The notes under the pieces are model-generated. The model worked only from the letters and a program-made list of their open reading frames with translations. It searched no databases and was not told where the DNA came from. From Perkinsela sp. pyNocScin1 (Eukaryota > Euglenozoa > Kinetoplastea > Prokinetoplastida > Perkinselidae), in contig CAXHTR010000005.1 in the NCBI GenBank assembly GCA_964019655.1, positions 310,001 to 374,000 of the forward strand: DNA of 64,000 bases, in the 5' to 3' direction. The position numbers and the translations under genes were made by a program. Positions 28,765 to 37,501 of this stretch are shown here, in pieces. Position 1 is the stretch's first letter; every line of letters starts with the position of its first letter.

Positions 28765-29772
28765 ATGCTTGGTCGCTTTTCTTCTGCCCGTGTCACAGCG
28801 TACTCATTTCTATCGACGCAAAAGCGCTGGGACCACGAGCGATGGTATGGCCATCTGCTCGAGACCGACATTTCGCCGTACAGGTGGAAAGATCATGAGG
28901 CTGAATGGACGAAGCCGCCGAATCGAACTGCAGAAGAGGTTGAGGGGCACATGAAAAGTATTCCCCACTTGAGTTTCCATAGCACATACGAATGCTTACT
29001 TTTCGATGCCGATCGCCTGAACCCCCATTTGAATCGCAAAGAGTTTGGCAACGAAACAAAAATTCGCGTCGACAAGCAGGCAAACATCGTCGCACGCGGC
29101 CAGCGCCTTCTCCGTGAAGCCAAGTACGCTCACCGCGGCCGTGACGTGGAAGACTCCATGGTCGCTCGAATTATCGACGAAGAGCATGTCAAAGCGGAAA
29201 TGAAGTATGTGAAGTGTATCCGTGCGAACGAATTCGCTGAGGACAACCGCCTTGATATTTTACCAGGTGGTACGCCGTCGTCGCTTCGTGAAAAGACGCG
29301 CTGGAATCTCAACCAGGACCTCCACCCAGCCGATATGCGAGAAATCAATGAGCGGCTGATGGCGTGGCTTCCCGAGAAGTACCATATCGTCTATCACGAC
29401 GACTTCCAAACTGTTGCGGCGAACGATGCGAAGGCAAAGAAGGAGATGCTCGAAATTATTGATCAGGTCGAAGAGGAACATCGCGTGGAAGCAAAGAAAT
29501 CCGGCTTTGAGAAAGAGCTCGAAAGCGAATGTACTCGTCTACGCAACGATGTTGACCCGACGCGACACATAACCGCAGAGAAGATCAAAGCATGCAAAAG
29601 CCTCGACCAGCTCGAGCTTTGGTCTCGCCAAGTCCACGAATACAGCGGTGACGAGCGTATTTACGACATTTACGCACGGGCGGCGCAGCTGACGAAGAAC
29701 AGTGATCATGCAGCACTTGTCGAGGAGCTGCGAGCATCGTATAAACAAATTCCAATTAAGAATAAGATCTAA
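28765..29772 (+). CDS. Probable mitochondrial protein, kinetoplastid type, unassigned
   Basis: A 335-residue, charged, mostly helical protein. The N-terminus (MLGRFSSARVTAYSFLSTQKRW) is rich in Arg and Ser with no acidic residue and looks like a mitochondrial presequence. The body has many Tyr, Trp and His residues (HERWYGHLLETDISPYRWKDHE), a helical KAKKEMLEIIDQVEEEH segment and a soluble C-terminal helical domain. GC-ending codons like those of uS17 suggest high expression. Such features fit the lineage-specific respiratory or ATP-synthase subunits of kinetoplastids, but I cannot name the subunit from sequence alone. Confidence 0.75.
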   Translation: MLGRFSSARVTAYSFLSTQKRWDHERWYGHLLETDISPYRWKDHEAEWTKPPNRTAEEVEGHMKSIPHLSFHSTYECLLFDADRLNPHLNRKEFGNETKIRVDKQANIVARGQRLLREAKYAHRGRDVEDSMVARIIDEEHVKAEMKYVKCIRANEFAEDNRLDILPGGTPSSLREKTRWNLNQDLHPADMREINERLMAWLPEKYHIVYHDDFQTVAANDAKAKKEMLEIIDQVEEEHRVEAKKSGFEKELESECTRLRNDVDPTRHITAEKIKACKSLDQLELWSRQVHEYSGDERIYDIYARAAQLTKNSDHAALVEELRASYKQIPIKNKI

Positions 29773-30025
29773 TTATCCAGGATGAAGTTTGTGGATGAGT
29801 GAAGGGTCGCGACTCTTAAAGAGTGGTAATATTTAGTACTTGCACTTGTGTTTTCATACGTATTTTTCTCATGCATCAAAGAATCATCAGCTGAAGAATG
29901 CCATGCCTCAATCGTCTTAGTATCGCACATCCCACCACTGAGTGCTTTGATTTTCCAAAAATATATCTTGAAAAAGATCTGGCGTGTTCGGTCAAAGCTC
30001 ACTAGCCTTTTTTCCATTCATTTCT

Positions 30026-30868
30026 ATGTACTCATCTATGTCACTCAAGTCGCTCCAAAAAAAGGATGAGTTATTGCATCTCGACCCAACCCATGCGCGA
30101 GAACGCTCGAACGAGATCTGTGGAATGATGCGACTCGATATTTCTGCATGCCAGCAGATGCCAAAAGACACAATGGAGGCTGTCTCAATGGGAACAACGA
30201 TCCTGGCAGTTACATATGCAGATGGTGTGATTCTTGCGGCAGACTCACGGACATCAACTGGCTCGTACGTCTTCAACCGTGTTTCAAACAAGTGCACCCA
30301 GCTCTCTGATAAGATATATTGCGGTCGAAGCGGCTCTGCCGCTGACACACAGGCAGTCGCCCAGGCTGTTGCACACTACCTGATGACAAAGGAGGCCGTT
30401 GAGGGCCGCCCTTCGCATGTCGTTACTGCGGCGAAAATCACACAGAAGATGTGCTATGAGCACCGGAGAAGCATCCTCGCCGGGATCATTGTGTGCGGCT
30501 GGGATTCGTCTAACGGGGGACAGGTTTTCTCTATTCCCCCTGGTGGTGCCCTTTTTCAGCAAGACTTCGCCATGAGTGGGAGCGGCTCAGCGTTTCTCTA
30601 CGGCTGGGCAGACAAGCACTACCGCCGGGGTATGACGAAAGACGACGCACTCGCGTTCGTTCGAGACGGTGTGGCGCATGCGATCGCACGTGACGGCTCC
30701 AGTGGTGGCGTCATTCGGACTGTTTGCATCAATGCAGAGGGCGTGTTTCCAGAGACGATCGAATGGGACGCGCTTCCGTACGCCCTAGAGCGCGACTTGC
30801 GGTTCTCAAGTCCAGTGCCGCACATTGATGTGCGGGCAGCGACTGCTCAGCAGTCTATTGGGGAATGA
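30026..30868 (+). CDS. 20S proteasome subunit beta-1 (caspase-like)
   Basis: A 280-residue threonine protease precursor. The mature enzyme begins at the Thr of GTTILAVTYADG, followed by AADSRTSTGSYVFNRVSNK and CGRSGSAADTQ, which mark beta1 among the catalytic beta subunits. The propeptide is about 50 residues if the ATG at 30026 is used; later ATGs (for example 30038) would shorten it. The open frame extends to a GTG at 29984, which is not an expected start. Lys33, Asp17 and GSGSAF near the C-terminus are in place, so it should be active after self-cleavage, cutting after acidic residues. Confidence 0.95.
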   Translation: MYSSMSLKSLQKKDELLHLDPTHARERSNEICGMMRLDISACQQMPKDTMEAVSMGTTILAVTYADGVILAADSRTSTGSYVFNRVSNKCTQLSDKIYCGRSGSAADTQAVAQAVAHYLMTKEAVEGRPSHVVTAAKITQKMCYEHRRSILAGIIVCGWDSSNGGQVFSIPPGGALFQQDFAMSGSGSAFLYGWADKHYRRGMTKDDALAFVRDGVAHAIARDGSSGGVIRTVCINAEGVFPETIEWDALPYALERDLRFSSPVPHIDVRAATAQQSIGE

Positions 30869-30968
30869 ATGCTTTGGCGCACTGGTTCGTTTCTTATGTA
30901 GAAAGTAGTGAAGAAAGAATGTGTTTTGATAGATGAAGTACCCCACTCTTCTTTTTTGAGCTACAGGA

Positions 30969-31841
30969 ATGCTTGTTCAAAGACTTCGCTCGTCTCCTTT
31001 GCAGCAGCATTTCAGAAAACGTTGCTTCGTGAGAGCACGCATCTACACCAAGTGCGCATTCTCTGCGACGCCAGGCGCTGTCCTCAACCATATTTCTCGA
31101 ATGCATTACTGCGTGGGGACGGATGAAACGGCGAGTGATGACCTCTATTTGCGCTTAGGTCTCACGAAAGCCGCCAAAGCAGAACAAATAAAACAGCGCT
31201 TTTTTGAGCTTTCAAAGATTCACCACCCCGATGCTGGTGGAGATGCCGACAAATTTCGAAGAATAAAAGAGGGGTATGAGATTCTTTCGAATCCGAAAAA
31301 GCGACGGCTTTACGACATCGGGATTCTGAGCCCCGACGGAGCTGTGTCTCGGGCCAAGCTATTTGCTCAGCTCGCTGCGAGCTTTGTTCTCCTCATGTCA
31401 GTTCTCAAGCTTATTTCGCTTTTATGTGGAATGCGGATGCGAGATATTGTCCTCGCATACCTGTGCTTTGCGTATATTGGGTCTTCATCGCTGGTTGCGA
31501 AGAGTGGTGCGAGAGGAGCGATGTTCACATTGCTATTTTGCTATGCCTCCAACGTAGTCTGGGCAAACGCTGTCGACGCAAGAATTGTTCGGGATAGCTT
31601 CACGGAGGAAAGTGTTGACCTCATAGGACCTGCCAGTGCCGAAGCGACTGTATCGGTGTATGAAAACAAAGCGAAAATCTTTTCCACTACTGTTGCGCTT
31701 CAAGGGGTTCGCAGCAGCGTCAATGTTCCATTGGCGCGCTCCAGCGGCAAAGATCCAAGAGAGGTCCGTGTCTTATTCGAGCAAAGCCCGTACGGTTTTT
31801 ACAGAAGTACAAGAACCTTCGCTCTGGAGCCGCTGTTGTAG
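30969..31841 (+). CDS. Membrane-anchored J-domain protein
   Basis: A 290-residue protein with a J domain at about residues 56-115, including DLYLRLGLTKAAKAEQIKQR, the HPD tripeptide (IHHPDAGG) and FRRIKEGYEILSNPKKRRLYD. HPD stimulates Hsp70 ATP hydrolysis. After the J domain come two or three hydrophobic segments (FAQLAASFVLLMSVLKLISLL and following), then a soluble C-terminal domain. The first 45 residues are Arg-rich with no acidic residue and may be a mitochondrial presequence. The architecture differs from the classical DnaJ Zn-finger type. The partner Hsp70 and membrane are not certain. Confidence 0.85.
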   Translation: MLVQRLRSSPLQQHFRKRCFVRARIYTKCAFSATPGAVLNHISRMHYCVGTDETASDDLYLRLGLTKAAKAEQIKQRFFELSKIHHPDAGGDADKFRRIKEGYEILSNPKKRRLYDIGILSPDGAVSRAKLFAQLAASFVLLMSVLKLISLLCGMRMRDIVLAYLCFAYIGSSSLVAKSGARGAMFTLLFCYASNVVWANAVDARIVRDSFTEESVDLIGPASAEATVSVYENKAKIFSTTVALQGVRSSVNVPLARSSGKDPREVRVLFEQSPYGFYRSTRTFALEPLL

Positions 31842-32019
31842 TAGATCTGTATCTTGCCATTGATCGCGCGTAGCGAGCATCGCGAGTGAAAAAGAGCCTC
31901 AAAGCCAGAAGCCAGATGGTCTCTTGCTTCACGTAGGGAGTAGCTATTTCAGTCGAAATCTTCTTTTCTATAAGCTTGCTTAAAGCTGAATGCATTCAAT
32001 TTCAGAGACTTAAAAGTAA

Positions 32020-32826
32020 ATGCAGCCATGTATGTTGAATGCTCTTCATATCGGTGCGAGAGATTATAACCAGGTCTTGAACTTGCAGAAGTTTTTGCAC
32101 TGCTATGCCACGTCGGCCTCAGCCATGACGCATCATCAATCTTCTCTTACGCAAGCGGTTGATAGGATCCTGAGCCGAAGATTGTGTGGCTCGAAGAATT
32201 TCATCATCACATGTTCACATAAGCCAGCTGTATACACAATGGGCAGGCGCAATTGTATGACTGACCTGTTGCTTAGCAGCGACGAAGAAAAGGAATATCA
32301 TGTAAATCAAAGTGTGCTAACTCGAAAGAATGGCATAGATGTTGTCAAAACAAACAGGGGAGGTGGTGTAACGTACCATGGCCCAGGTCAGCTCGTCGTT
32401 TACTTCATAATTGATGCGAGGAAAATGCATAGCATGCGTGCCTCAACGTTCCTTTCTTGGAAAAGCCCAGTGCGCTATTTTATTTGGCAGGCTGAAGAGG
32501 CGATGGTGAAGACGCTGCATTGCTTTGGAGCTACAAATGCAAGAAGGCGCGAAGGAGAGTCTGGTATATGGGCGAAGCACGGAAAAATAGGCTTCATCGG
32601 AGTAGAGTTTTCGAAATGGGTTTCTATGCATGGTATTTCGCTAAATGTTTCGAAAAGTGGTGAGCTACCGTTGCGTGACGTCATCATGTGCGAAAATGAG
32701 CACGATCAGCCAACTTCTATTGAAACAGAGACTGGGAATGAAATAGCTGGAGATCTTACGAGCACCTTCGTTAGAAATTTTGCCGACATAGTGGGATTCG
32801 AGCTAACCGAACATTCCATCGACTGA
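32020..32826 (+). CDS. Octanoyl-[acyl carrier protein]:protein octanoyltransferase (LipB/LIP2)
   Basis: A 268-residue enzyme that moves octanoate from mitochondrial ACP to lipoyl domains, the first step of lipoate attachment. TNRGGGVTYHGPGQLVVYFI is the LipB signature. GKIGFIGVEFSKWVSMHGISLNV carries the catalytic lysine, and Cys in VIMCENEH is in the expected place of the active-site Cys. The N-terminal part has a plausible presequence. It is the last gene of its plus-strand cluster; the stop is 10 bp from the end of a tRNA gene on the opposite strand. A mitochondrial ACP gene lies at 61040 in the same window. Confidence 0.94.
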   Translation: MQPCMLNALHIGARDYNQVLNLQKFLHCYATSASAMTHHQSSLTQAVDRILSRRLCGSKNFIITCSHKPAVYTMGRRNCMTDLLLSSDEEKEYHVNQSVLTRKNGIDVVKTNRGGGVTYHGPGQLVVYFIIDARKMHSMRASTFLSWKSPVRYFIWQAEEAMVKTLHCFGATNARRREGESGIWAKHGKIGFIGVEFSKWVSMHGISLNVSKSGELPLRDVIMCENEHDQPTSIETETGNEIAGDLTSTFVRNFADIVGFELTEHSID

Positions 32827-32835
32827 CCGTTATTG

Positions 32836-32839
32836 AAAA
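32836..32839 (-). terminator. RNA polymerase III terminator of tRNA-Ile
   Basis: On the minus strand TTTT follows the discriminator base directly, the usual polymerase III stop. Confidence 0.75.
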
Positions 32840-32913
32840 TGCTCCCGGCAGGGATCGAACCTGCGACCTTGGGCTTATTAGACCCACGCTCTAACCAGCT
32901 GAGCTACGAGAGC
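32840..32913 (-). tRNA. tRNA-Ile (anticodon AAU)
   Basis: The minus strand folds into a standard cloverleaf of 74 nt: acceptor GCTCTCG pairing with CGGGAGC (one G-U), D arm GCTC/GAGC, anticodon stem TGGGT/GCCCA with loop CTAATAA, T arm GCAGG/CCTGC with TTCGATC, and discriminator A. The anticodon AAT (wobble A likely edited to inosine) decodes isoleucine. The B box GGTTCGATCCC is complete. There is no intron and no encoded CCA. It lies at the meeting point of two converging gene clusters, where kinetoplastid tRNA genes often sit. Confidence 0.95.
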
Positions 32914-33814
32914 TTGGTACTTCATTGTTTAAACTGTAAAATACGTATATTTCCTGGTCAATAATTTTTAGCTCTGTTTGAAATGATTGCTCCATGTTAA
33001 GCTAAATGTTTGATGGACTTCACATTTTTTCAATTCTTCCGAATTAATGTAACACGTTACGCCTGGTCACCTCGTAATTACGACTGTAAGCCACGTAAAT
33101 GGCAATCACCGGACGAATTTTACAACACTAAACGTTACAAAATCCAGTTTTGTTCGTCAGCGAAAATCCCCATGACCCAGCACCCTGGAGTCCCAATGTT
33201 TTGACTCTGCGTATTACAGGGTATCTTCTACTCAGACTATGGAGATACTATATGTACTATGAAATTCAAAAAGTTTCAGAAATGTATGGGAAGATAGTGA
33301 GATGAACTTTTCCACTCTTGAGCGCATAAATCAATGGGAAAGCGAAAGTTTCCTCTGTGAAATAATGATACAAATACTGTGCAGAATATTGCTTGCGGAT
33401 GAAGAAGGCTGCTATCACCACGGGATCCTTTTTCTAAGACAAGGCTTTCAACAATCATTCTTAGAGCGTTTCTTGAGTAGATAGTACAAAAATTTGCAGA
33501 CTCAAGAAAAAAAAGTTTTTTCCTCCTGAAATCCAACAACTATGTAACTTTCATCCATTTTTCCATTTTCCTACAAATTGCAGGAAGAACCCGGCGCGGT
33601 TCTTTAGTTGCCCAGCTTGAGATTCTATAGACCCGAGTCAGTGCATCAGTACTCTAGCAGAGGGGGTCGTGTATAATGAAACAAAATATTTGGTAGCGTA
33701 GAAAATAAAAATTAGTGAAAGACTCACATGAGCGTATAAACCACACAATTCTGTATATGCATGCAAGATCGAAGAAGTGTGTGATCACTCGTATTACAAT
33801 TAGCCTGATGTATC
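32914..33814. other. Convergent strand-switch region without a confident protein gene
   Basis: About 900 bp between the tRNA and the stop of the next minus-strand cluster. Transcription from both sides should end here. Short open frames exist (33302-33484 plus, 33276-33539 minus) but neither has a recognisable protein or an acceptor site. A perfect 12-bp palindrome TCGTAATTACGA is at about 33072-33083. A more GC-rich patch at 33580-33670 can form hairpins and is listed separately. Confidence 0.55.
33585..33668. ncRNA. Candidate structured element or small RNA in the convergent region
   Basis: A perfect hairpin AAGAACC-(CGGCGC)-GGTTCTT spans 33585-33604. A second structure is closed by GACCC (33630-33634) and GGGTC (33664-33668) and encloses GAGT/ACTC and CTCT/AGAG pairings, which overlap and may be alternatives. 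The patch stands out from AT-rich surroundings. No known snRNA, snoRNA or 7SL sequence was recognised, and the transcribed strand is unknown. It may instead act as DNA or as an mRNA end element. Confidence 0.25.
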
Positions 33815-36800
33815 CTATGGCTCTTCTTCCACCCCGAAATGAATCATCGCACTGTTAATCATATCAGCGATTTCATCTCGAGCTGTGAAGCTTCCGTGCG
33901 ACTTCAGTTTCTCAAAATGAGACCGCACGCGCTTCAAATACTCTGGAATGTTTTTGTTCAATATGCGGAGTGCATCCAGTGTTTCCGCAATAGCCCGTGG
34001 GGGCGTTGTGCTTATTGTCAGCAGGGCTCTTTCGCATAATAGCCCGACAATCTCGCCATCGCCTGATACCTCGAGTAGCGCACAAACACGAAGCAGGTTT
34101 CCGCAGTCTTTTCCGCCAAGTTGATGATGCACAGCCTTCACCCGCTCAAGCATCTGCAGCAGTCCCTCTTGCTCAGCTGCTAGATTTCCTGTGCTGGCTG
34201 CAAATAAGGCTAAGTTTCGCAATATCCAGGCAAGCTCGTATGGCCGAAAACTCGTGAGCAGCTGGAGTGCACGCCTCGATAACGCATCAATAACTTGCTC
34301 ATAGCTCTCCGAGTCATTCGTGACGCCTTCAAACGATTTTTTGTGCGCATCAGCGCTTGCACACTCAGAGACAAATGCCGTTGACACAGTCATGATGTTA
34401 TGTGCATTACACTGCGGAATGAGCTCAAGAAGCCTCGGTATGAATGTCGAGAGGGGGACAGACTTAGCGATGACTGGGGACACATCGCCGCACTTCGATA
34501 TTGCCCCGAGGAGAATCGCGAGGTTTCTGATGTGAAACTTTTGCACCATTTCCGCTGCTCGGAGCGCGAGCGCCTCAAACATAGTTACAAGACTGGGAAC
34601 TTTGACACGCTTGCGGTAATACGCGTGCAAAACACTTGCGAGTGCGGGCGGGTGCAACTTATCGGCGTCCTTCGTCAGCCGTCGAGCGATGCCTTCATAC
34701 AGGGCACAGATGCGCTCGTCGTCCCCGGCAGATGGCTTCGGCATGCTCGTCGCCATGAAGACACAATCACCAAGTGTCGCCTTGTCCAGGACTGCCTCAT
34801 TGGAGAGCTTTGTGAGTGATCTCTCCATCAACGCGTCGTGCTTCACGTCTAGATCGTTAAACGCGTGCAGAAGGCTGATGATTTCGCGAGGGCTGCACCG
34901 GTCGGCGATCGCCACGATGCGGTCCCCGCACGCCATCAGGAATTTCTGGTCCTTCATTTCCATGTTTGCGAACGCATTCAGGACGCTCGCTATGTCCTGC
35001 GGGCTGCACTCGTGTAAAATATCCTTCATTCGCGTGCTGAGGGCGGCGAAGACGCGGAGGTTCCAGACGCCGACACGCGCGTACGCGACGGTAATGGTAG
35101 CGATCTCAGCTGGGCGCAGCGATCCCGCGTGCTTCATGACAACCGGAAGAAAGTCGTAGAACACCGCTTCATTTCGTATGCCGAACTTCGCGAAGCTGTG
35201 CAGAATCGTGGCGGCCTCGTGCGGTGTGCATATGGGAGCCACTTCACTCACGCGGTCCGCAAGGGCCGCGAACACCGTATCCTCCTCGAAAGACCGCTTT
35301 GCGTACGCACCGAGGATTTCACACAGCTCATGCGGTGTGAGCCCAGCAGCGTGCTTTGTCACCAGAACATCGACAATTTGCTTGAAGAAAAGCGATGGGG
35401 TTGCCTGCACGCGCACAAAGGCGGACATGAGACCCCCAATCTGCGTCGGGGTGAAGCTCGCTTTCATGGCAGCTGCAGCCTTGTCCACGGCCTCCCAGAT
35501 GGACGGGTCAGTGGCCTCTTTCAGTTGTATGCGCGACAGCGAGTTTGCAGTGGTTGAGAGCTCCACGGCGGACATCGCGGGTATCGCCGCTTTGACGGCG
35601 CTGAGCGCCACCCGCTGAAACTCCTCTATGCCCTCGATGGATATGCCAGCAGTGAAGAAGCACATGATGGCTGTGAGTTCAATCGAGCGACAGTGGGGTA
35701 ACAGTGCCTGGCAGCGCTGCACGAGTGCAGTTGAGACTTCCATATCAAGGAGTGGCCTGCAGCAAGGCCGTGAAAGCGCATTCAGTAGCATGGATAGTTC
35801 AGACACGGTGACCTCGTTGATATGCCTTTTGAGCTGCTCTTGGCACGTTGCCTGGACGTCAGGCATGGCCACGAAGCTTTCGGGGTCCCGCGCAAGCATA
35901 GAAACAAATGAAACAACCTCGAGCATGCCCCCCTCCAGGAGCCGCTCAACCGCCCGTGCCTCAAACGTCTTGTACATGGCGTTGAGCTCATTGCGTGTGA
36001 ACACCTTCGTGAGTCGAGTCAGCGAGTCGATGAGCGTCAGTGCCTCCTGCAGTCCGTACTCCTCATCAAGCTCCTGGATTCGCGCGAGGAGCCGCTTGAG
36101 AACAGTCCCCGCACGTCGGCAGTCACTTTTCGCATATGCGCAGAAGAGCGCGAGCGCCTCGATGGATTTAAGCGACGGCGAAAGGTCATCCTCGACGCGC
36201 TTCGCGAGTGCTTCAAAGACGTGCGCCGTCGGCACCGGGAACTTAATGAGGGCCGGGAGCACAAAGCAGATCTCGTGCCGCGTGAAGCGGTGTGCACACT
36301 TCTGGGCAGCAGCGTCTGCAAGCACTGTGAGCGTTTCTTCGTTTGACACCCCAGCCTTGGCGAATGTGTTGATCAGCGCGGCGATCTCGTGACTTTTGAG
36401 CGCCTTACTGCGGCCGATCACGACAATGGCAGCAAGATCGAAAAAGTCTTTATCGACCACGCCAGCCTTGAGAAATGCATTGCCAAGCGTCGAAATTTCT
36501 TTCGCTGAGCCAACCTTGACCGTCTCTCGGGCCCGCGGAACCATAGCTGCGAGAAGGCCTGCTGATTCGTCTGAGTTGACCCGAGAAAAGCTGCCTGCGA
36601 CGTTTGCAAGCTCGCCGAACTTGAGCTGCGGAATCATGCGCTTTACCTTCACCGCGAGCTGCGCGTATAGTTTTTCCTCGAATACGCCCATGCGCGAAAA
36701 AGCGGAGAGGATCATGATGCTGTCTATGTTACCAAAGGTTTCCGGGTCGGCAGTGAAATCGATTGCGGCAAGGAGAAAATCCCCGTCGAATGCTTTGCGG

Positions 36801-37420
36801 GCCTCTTCCTTGAGACTCTCCGGCATATTCTTCACAGGGGTCGAGCGATCATCTGCAGATGGGCGAAAGATATGCGATAGCGAGTTGAGTGTTGCGGCAA
36901 AGCGTTTCGCCTCAATTTTTCGTGGATACGTCAGACACCACAAGAGGTAGCTTTCGACATGGTGATAGTCGACGTGGAAGTACACGGCGCTGTTCAGCCA
37001 GAGCCACGCTGCGCTCGAGTCGACGCTTTCGACACTTGGCGGCACAGTCGGGAAAAGCGCTATTGCTCGGCGACGGGCTTTATCCTTCTCACGCTGCTCT
37101 GGCGCATGCTGATGCTCGCGGCGCAGGGAGGTCATCGCGTGCGAGAGCTCGTCGATCGAAAGTGACTCGGCACCGGCACTCTGCTTCTTCGGCAGCAAGT
37201 TATCTTGTCGAAGCTCTTGGGTTTTCTTCTGCTGTCTTGTATTCGGGTACTCACTCCCGGTCTCTGCGCGACCTGTGTGCAGAGCGCGCCAATGGGACAG
37301 CAAAATCGTCCGCATAGGTAGAGACGCTGGCCCTTCGGCGCAGCTGCGAGCGGCACTCGAGATCGAATGGCACACAAGTGGAATGTTCCGGCCTCGAAGT
37401 GCTTTCACTCGGTGTAGCAT
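33815..37420 (-). CDS. Large helical-repeat protein (HPR/FASTK-like), probably mitochondrial
   Basis: A 1201-residue protein built from roughly 36-residue two-helix units with a recurring pattern, e.g. SHEIAALINTFAKAGVSNEE, PAEIATITVAYARVGVWNLR, PQDIASVLNAFANMEMKD and PHELCEILGAYAKRSFEED. This LxxAxAxxGxxxxxxFxAL signature resembles heptatricopeptide/octotricopeptide and FASTK-like repeat proteins of organelle RNA metabolism. No RAP domain is seen at the C-terminus. The first 60 residues are Arg-rich (MLHRVKALRGRNIP) and could target mitochondria. GC content is clearly above that of neighbouring unknown genes. Confidence 0.75.
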   Translation of the reverse strand: MLHRVKALRGRNIPLVCHSISSAARSCAEGPASLPMRTILLSHWRALHTGRAETGSEYPNTRQQKKTQELRQDNLLPKKQSAGAESLSIDELSHAMTSLRREHQHAPEQREKDKARRRAIALFPTVPPSVESVDSSAAWLWLNSAVYFHVDYHHVESYLLWCLTYPRKIEAKRFAATLNSLSHIFRPSADDRSTPVKNMPESLKEEARKAFDGDFLLAAIDFTADPETFGNIDSIMILSAFSRMGVFEEKLYAQLAVKVKRMIPQLKFGELANVAGSFSRVNSDESAGLLAAMVPRARETVKVGSAKEISTLGNAFLKAGVVDKDFFDLAAIVVIGRSKALKSHEIAALINTFAKAGVSNEETLTVLADAAAQKCAHRFTRHEICFVLPALIKFPVPTAHVFEALAKRVEDDLSPSLKSIEALALFCAYAKSDCRRAGTVLKRLLARIQELDEEYGLQEALTLIDSLTRLTKVFTRNELNAMYKTFEARAVERLLEGGMLEVVSFVSMLARDPESFVAMPDVQATCQEQLKRHINEVTVSELSMLLNALSRPCCRPLLDMEVSTALVQRCQALLPHCRSIELTAIMCFFTAGISIEGIEEFQRVALSAVKAAIPAMSAVELSTTANSLSRIQLKEATDPSIWEAVDKAAAAMKASFTPTQIGGLMSAFVRVQATPSLFFKQIVDVLVTKHAAGLTPHELCEILGAYAKRSFEEDTVFAALADRVSEVAPICTPHEAATILHSFAKFGIRNEAVFYDFLPVVMKHAGSLRPAEIATITVAYARVGVWNLRVFAALSTRMKDILHECSPQDIASVLNAFANMEMKDQKFLMACGDRIVAIADRCSPREIISLLHAFNDLDVKHDALMERSLTKLSNEAVLDKATLGDCVFMATSMPKPSAGDDERICALYEGIARRLTKDADKLHPPALASVLHAYYRKRVKVPSLVTMFEALALRAAEMVQKFHIRNLAILLGAISKCGDVSPVIAKSVPLSTFIPRLLELIPQCNAHNIMTVSTAFVSECASADAHKKSFEGVTNDSESYEQVIDALSRRALQLLTSFRPYELAWILRNLALFAASTGNLAAEQEGLLQMLERVKAVHHQLGGKDCGNLLRVCALLEVSGDGEIVGLLCERALLTISTTPPRAIAETLDALRILNKNIPEYLKRVRSHFEKLKSHGSFTARDEIADMINSAMIHFGVEEEP

Positions 37421-37501
37421 TGATGGAGTAAAATTTAAAGAAGACTAAAATAATGGGAGGAGTAGTTATGCAGAGCAGCATGTGTGCAATACAGTCTTTT
37501 T

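Noticed and set aside
33000-33160. Possible 7SL, U3 or U6 gene about 100 bp divergent from the tRNA, as in other kinetoplastids
   Set aside because: None of the conserved sequences of these RNAs was found; the region reads as AT-rich noncoding DNA.
33302-33484. Short plus-strand frame in the convergent region (60 codons)
   Set aside because: No recognisable protein, no acceptor site before it and an equally long frame on the opposite strand.
34688-36392. Several long antisense frames over the 1201-residue repeat gene
   Set aside because: They are shadows produced by its GC-rich codons; the sense frame is far longer and shows a protein repeat.
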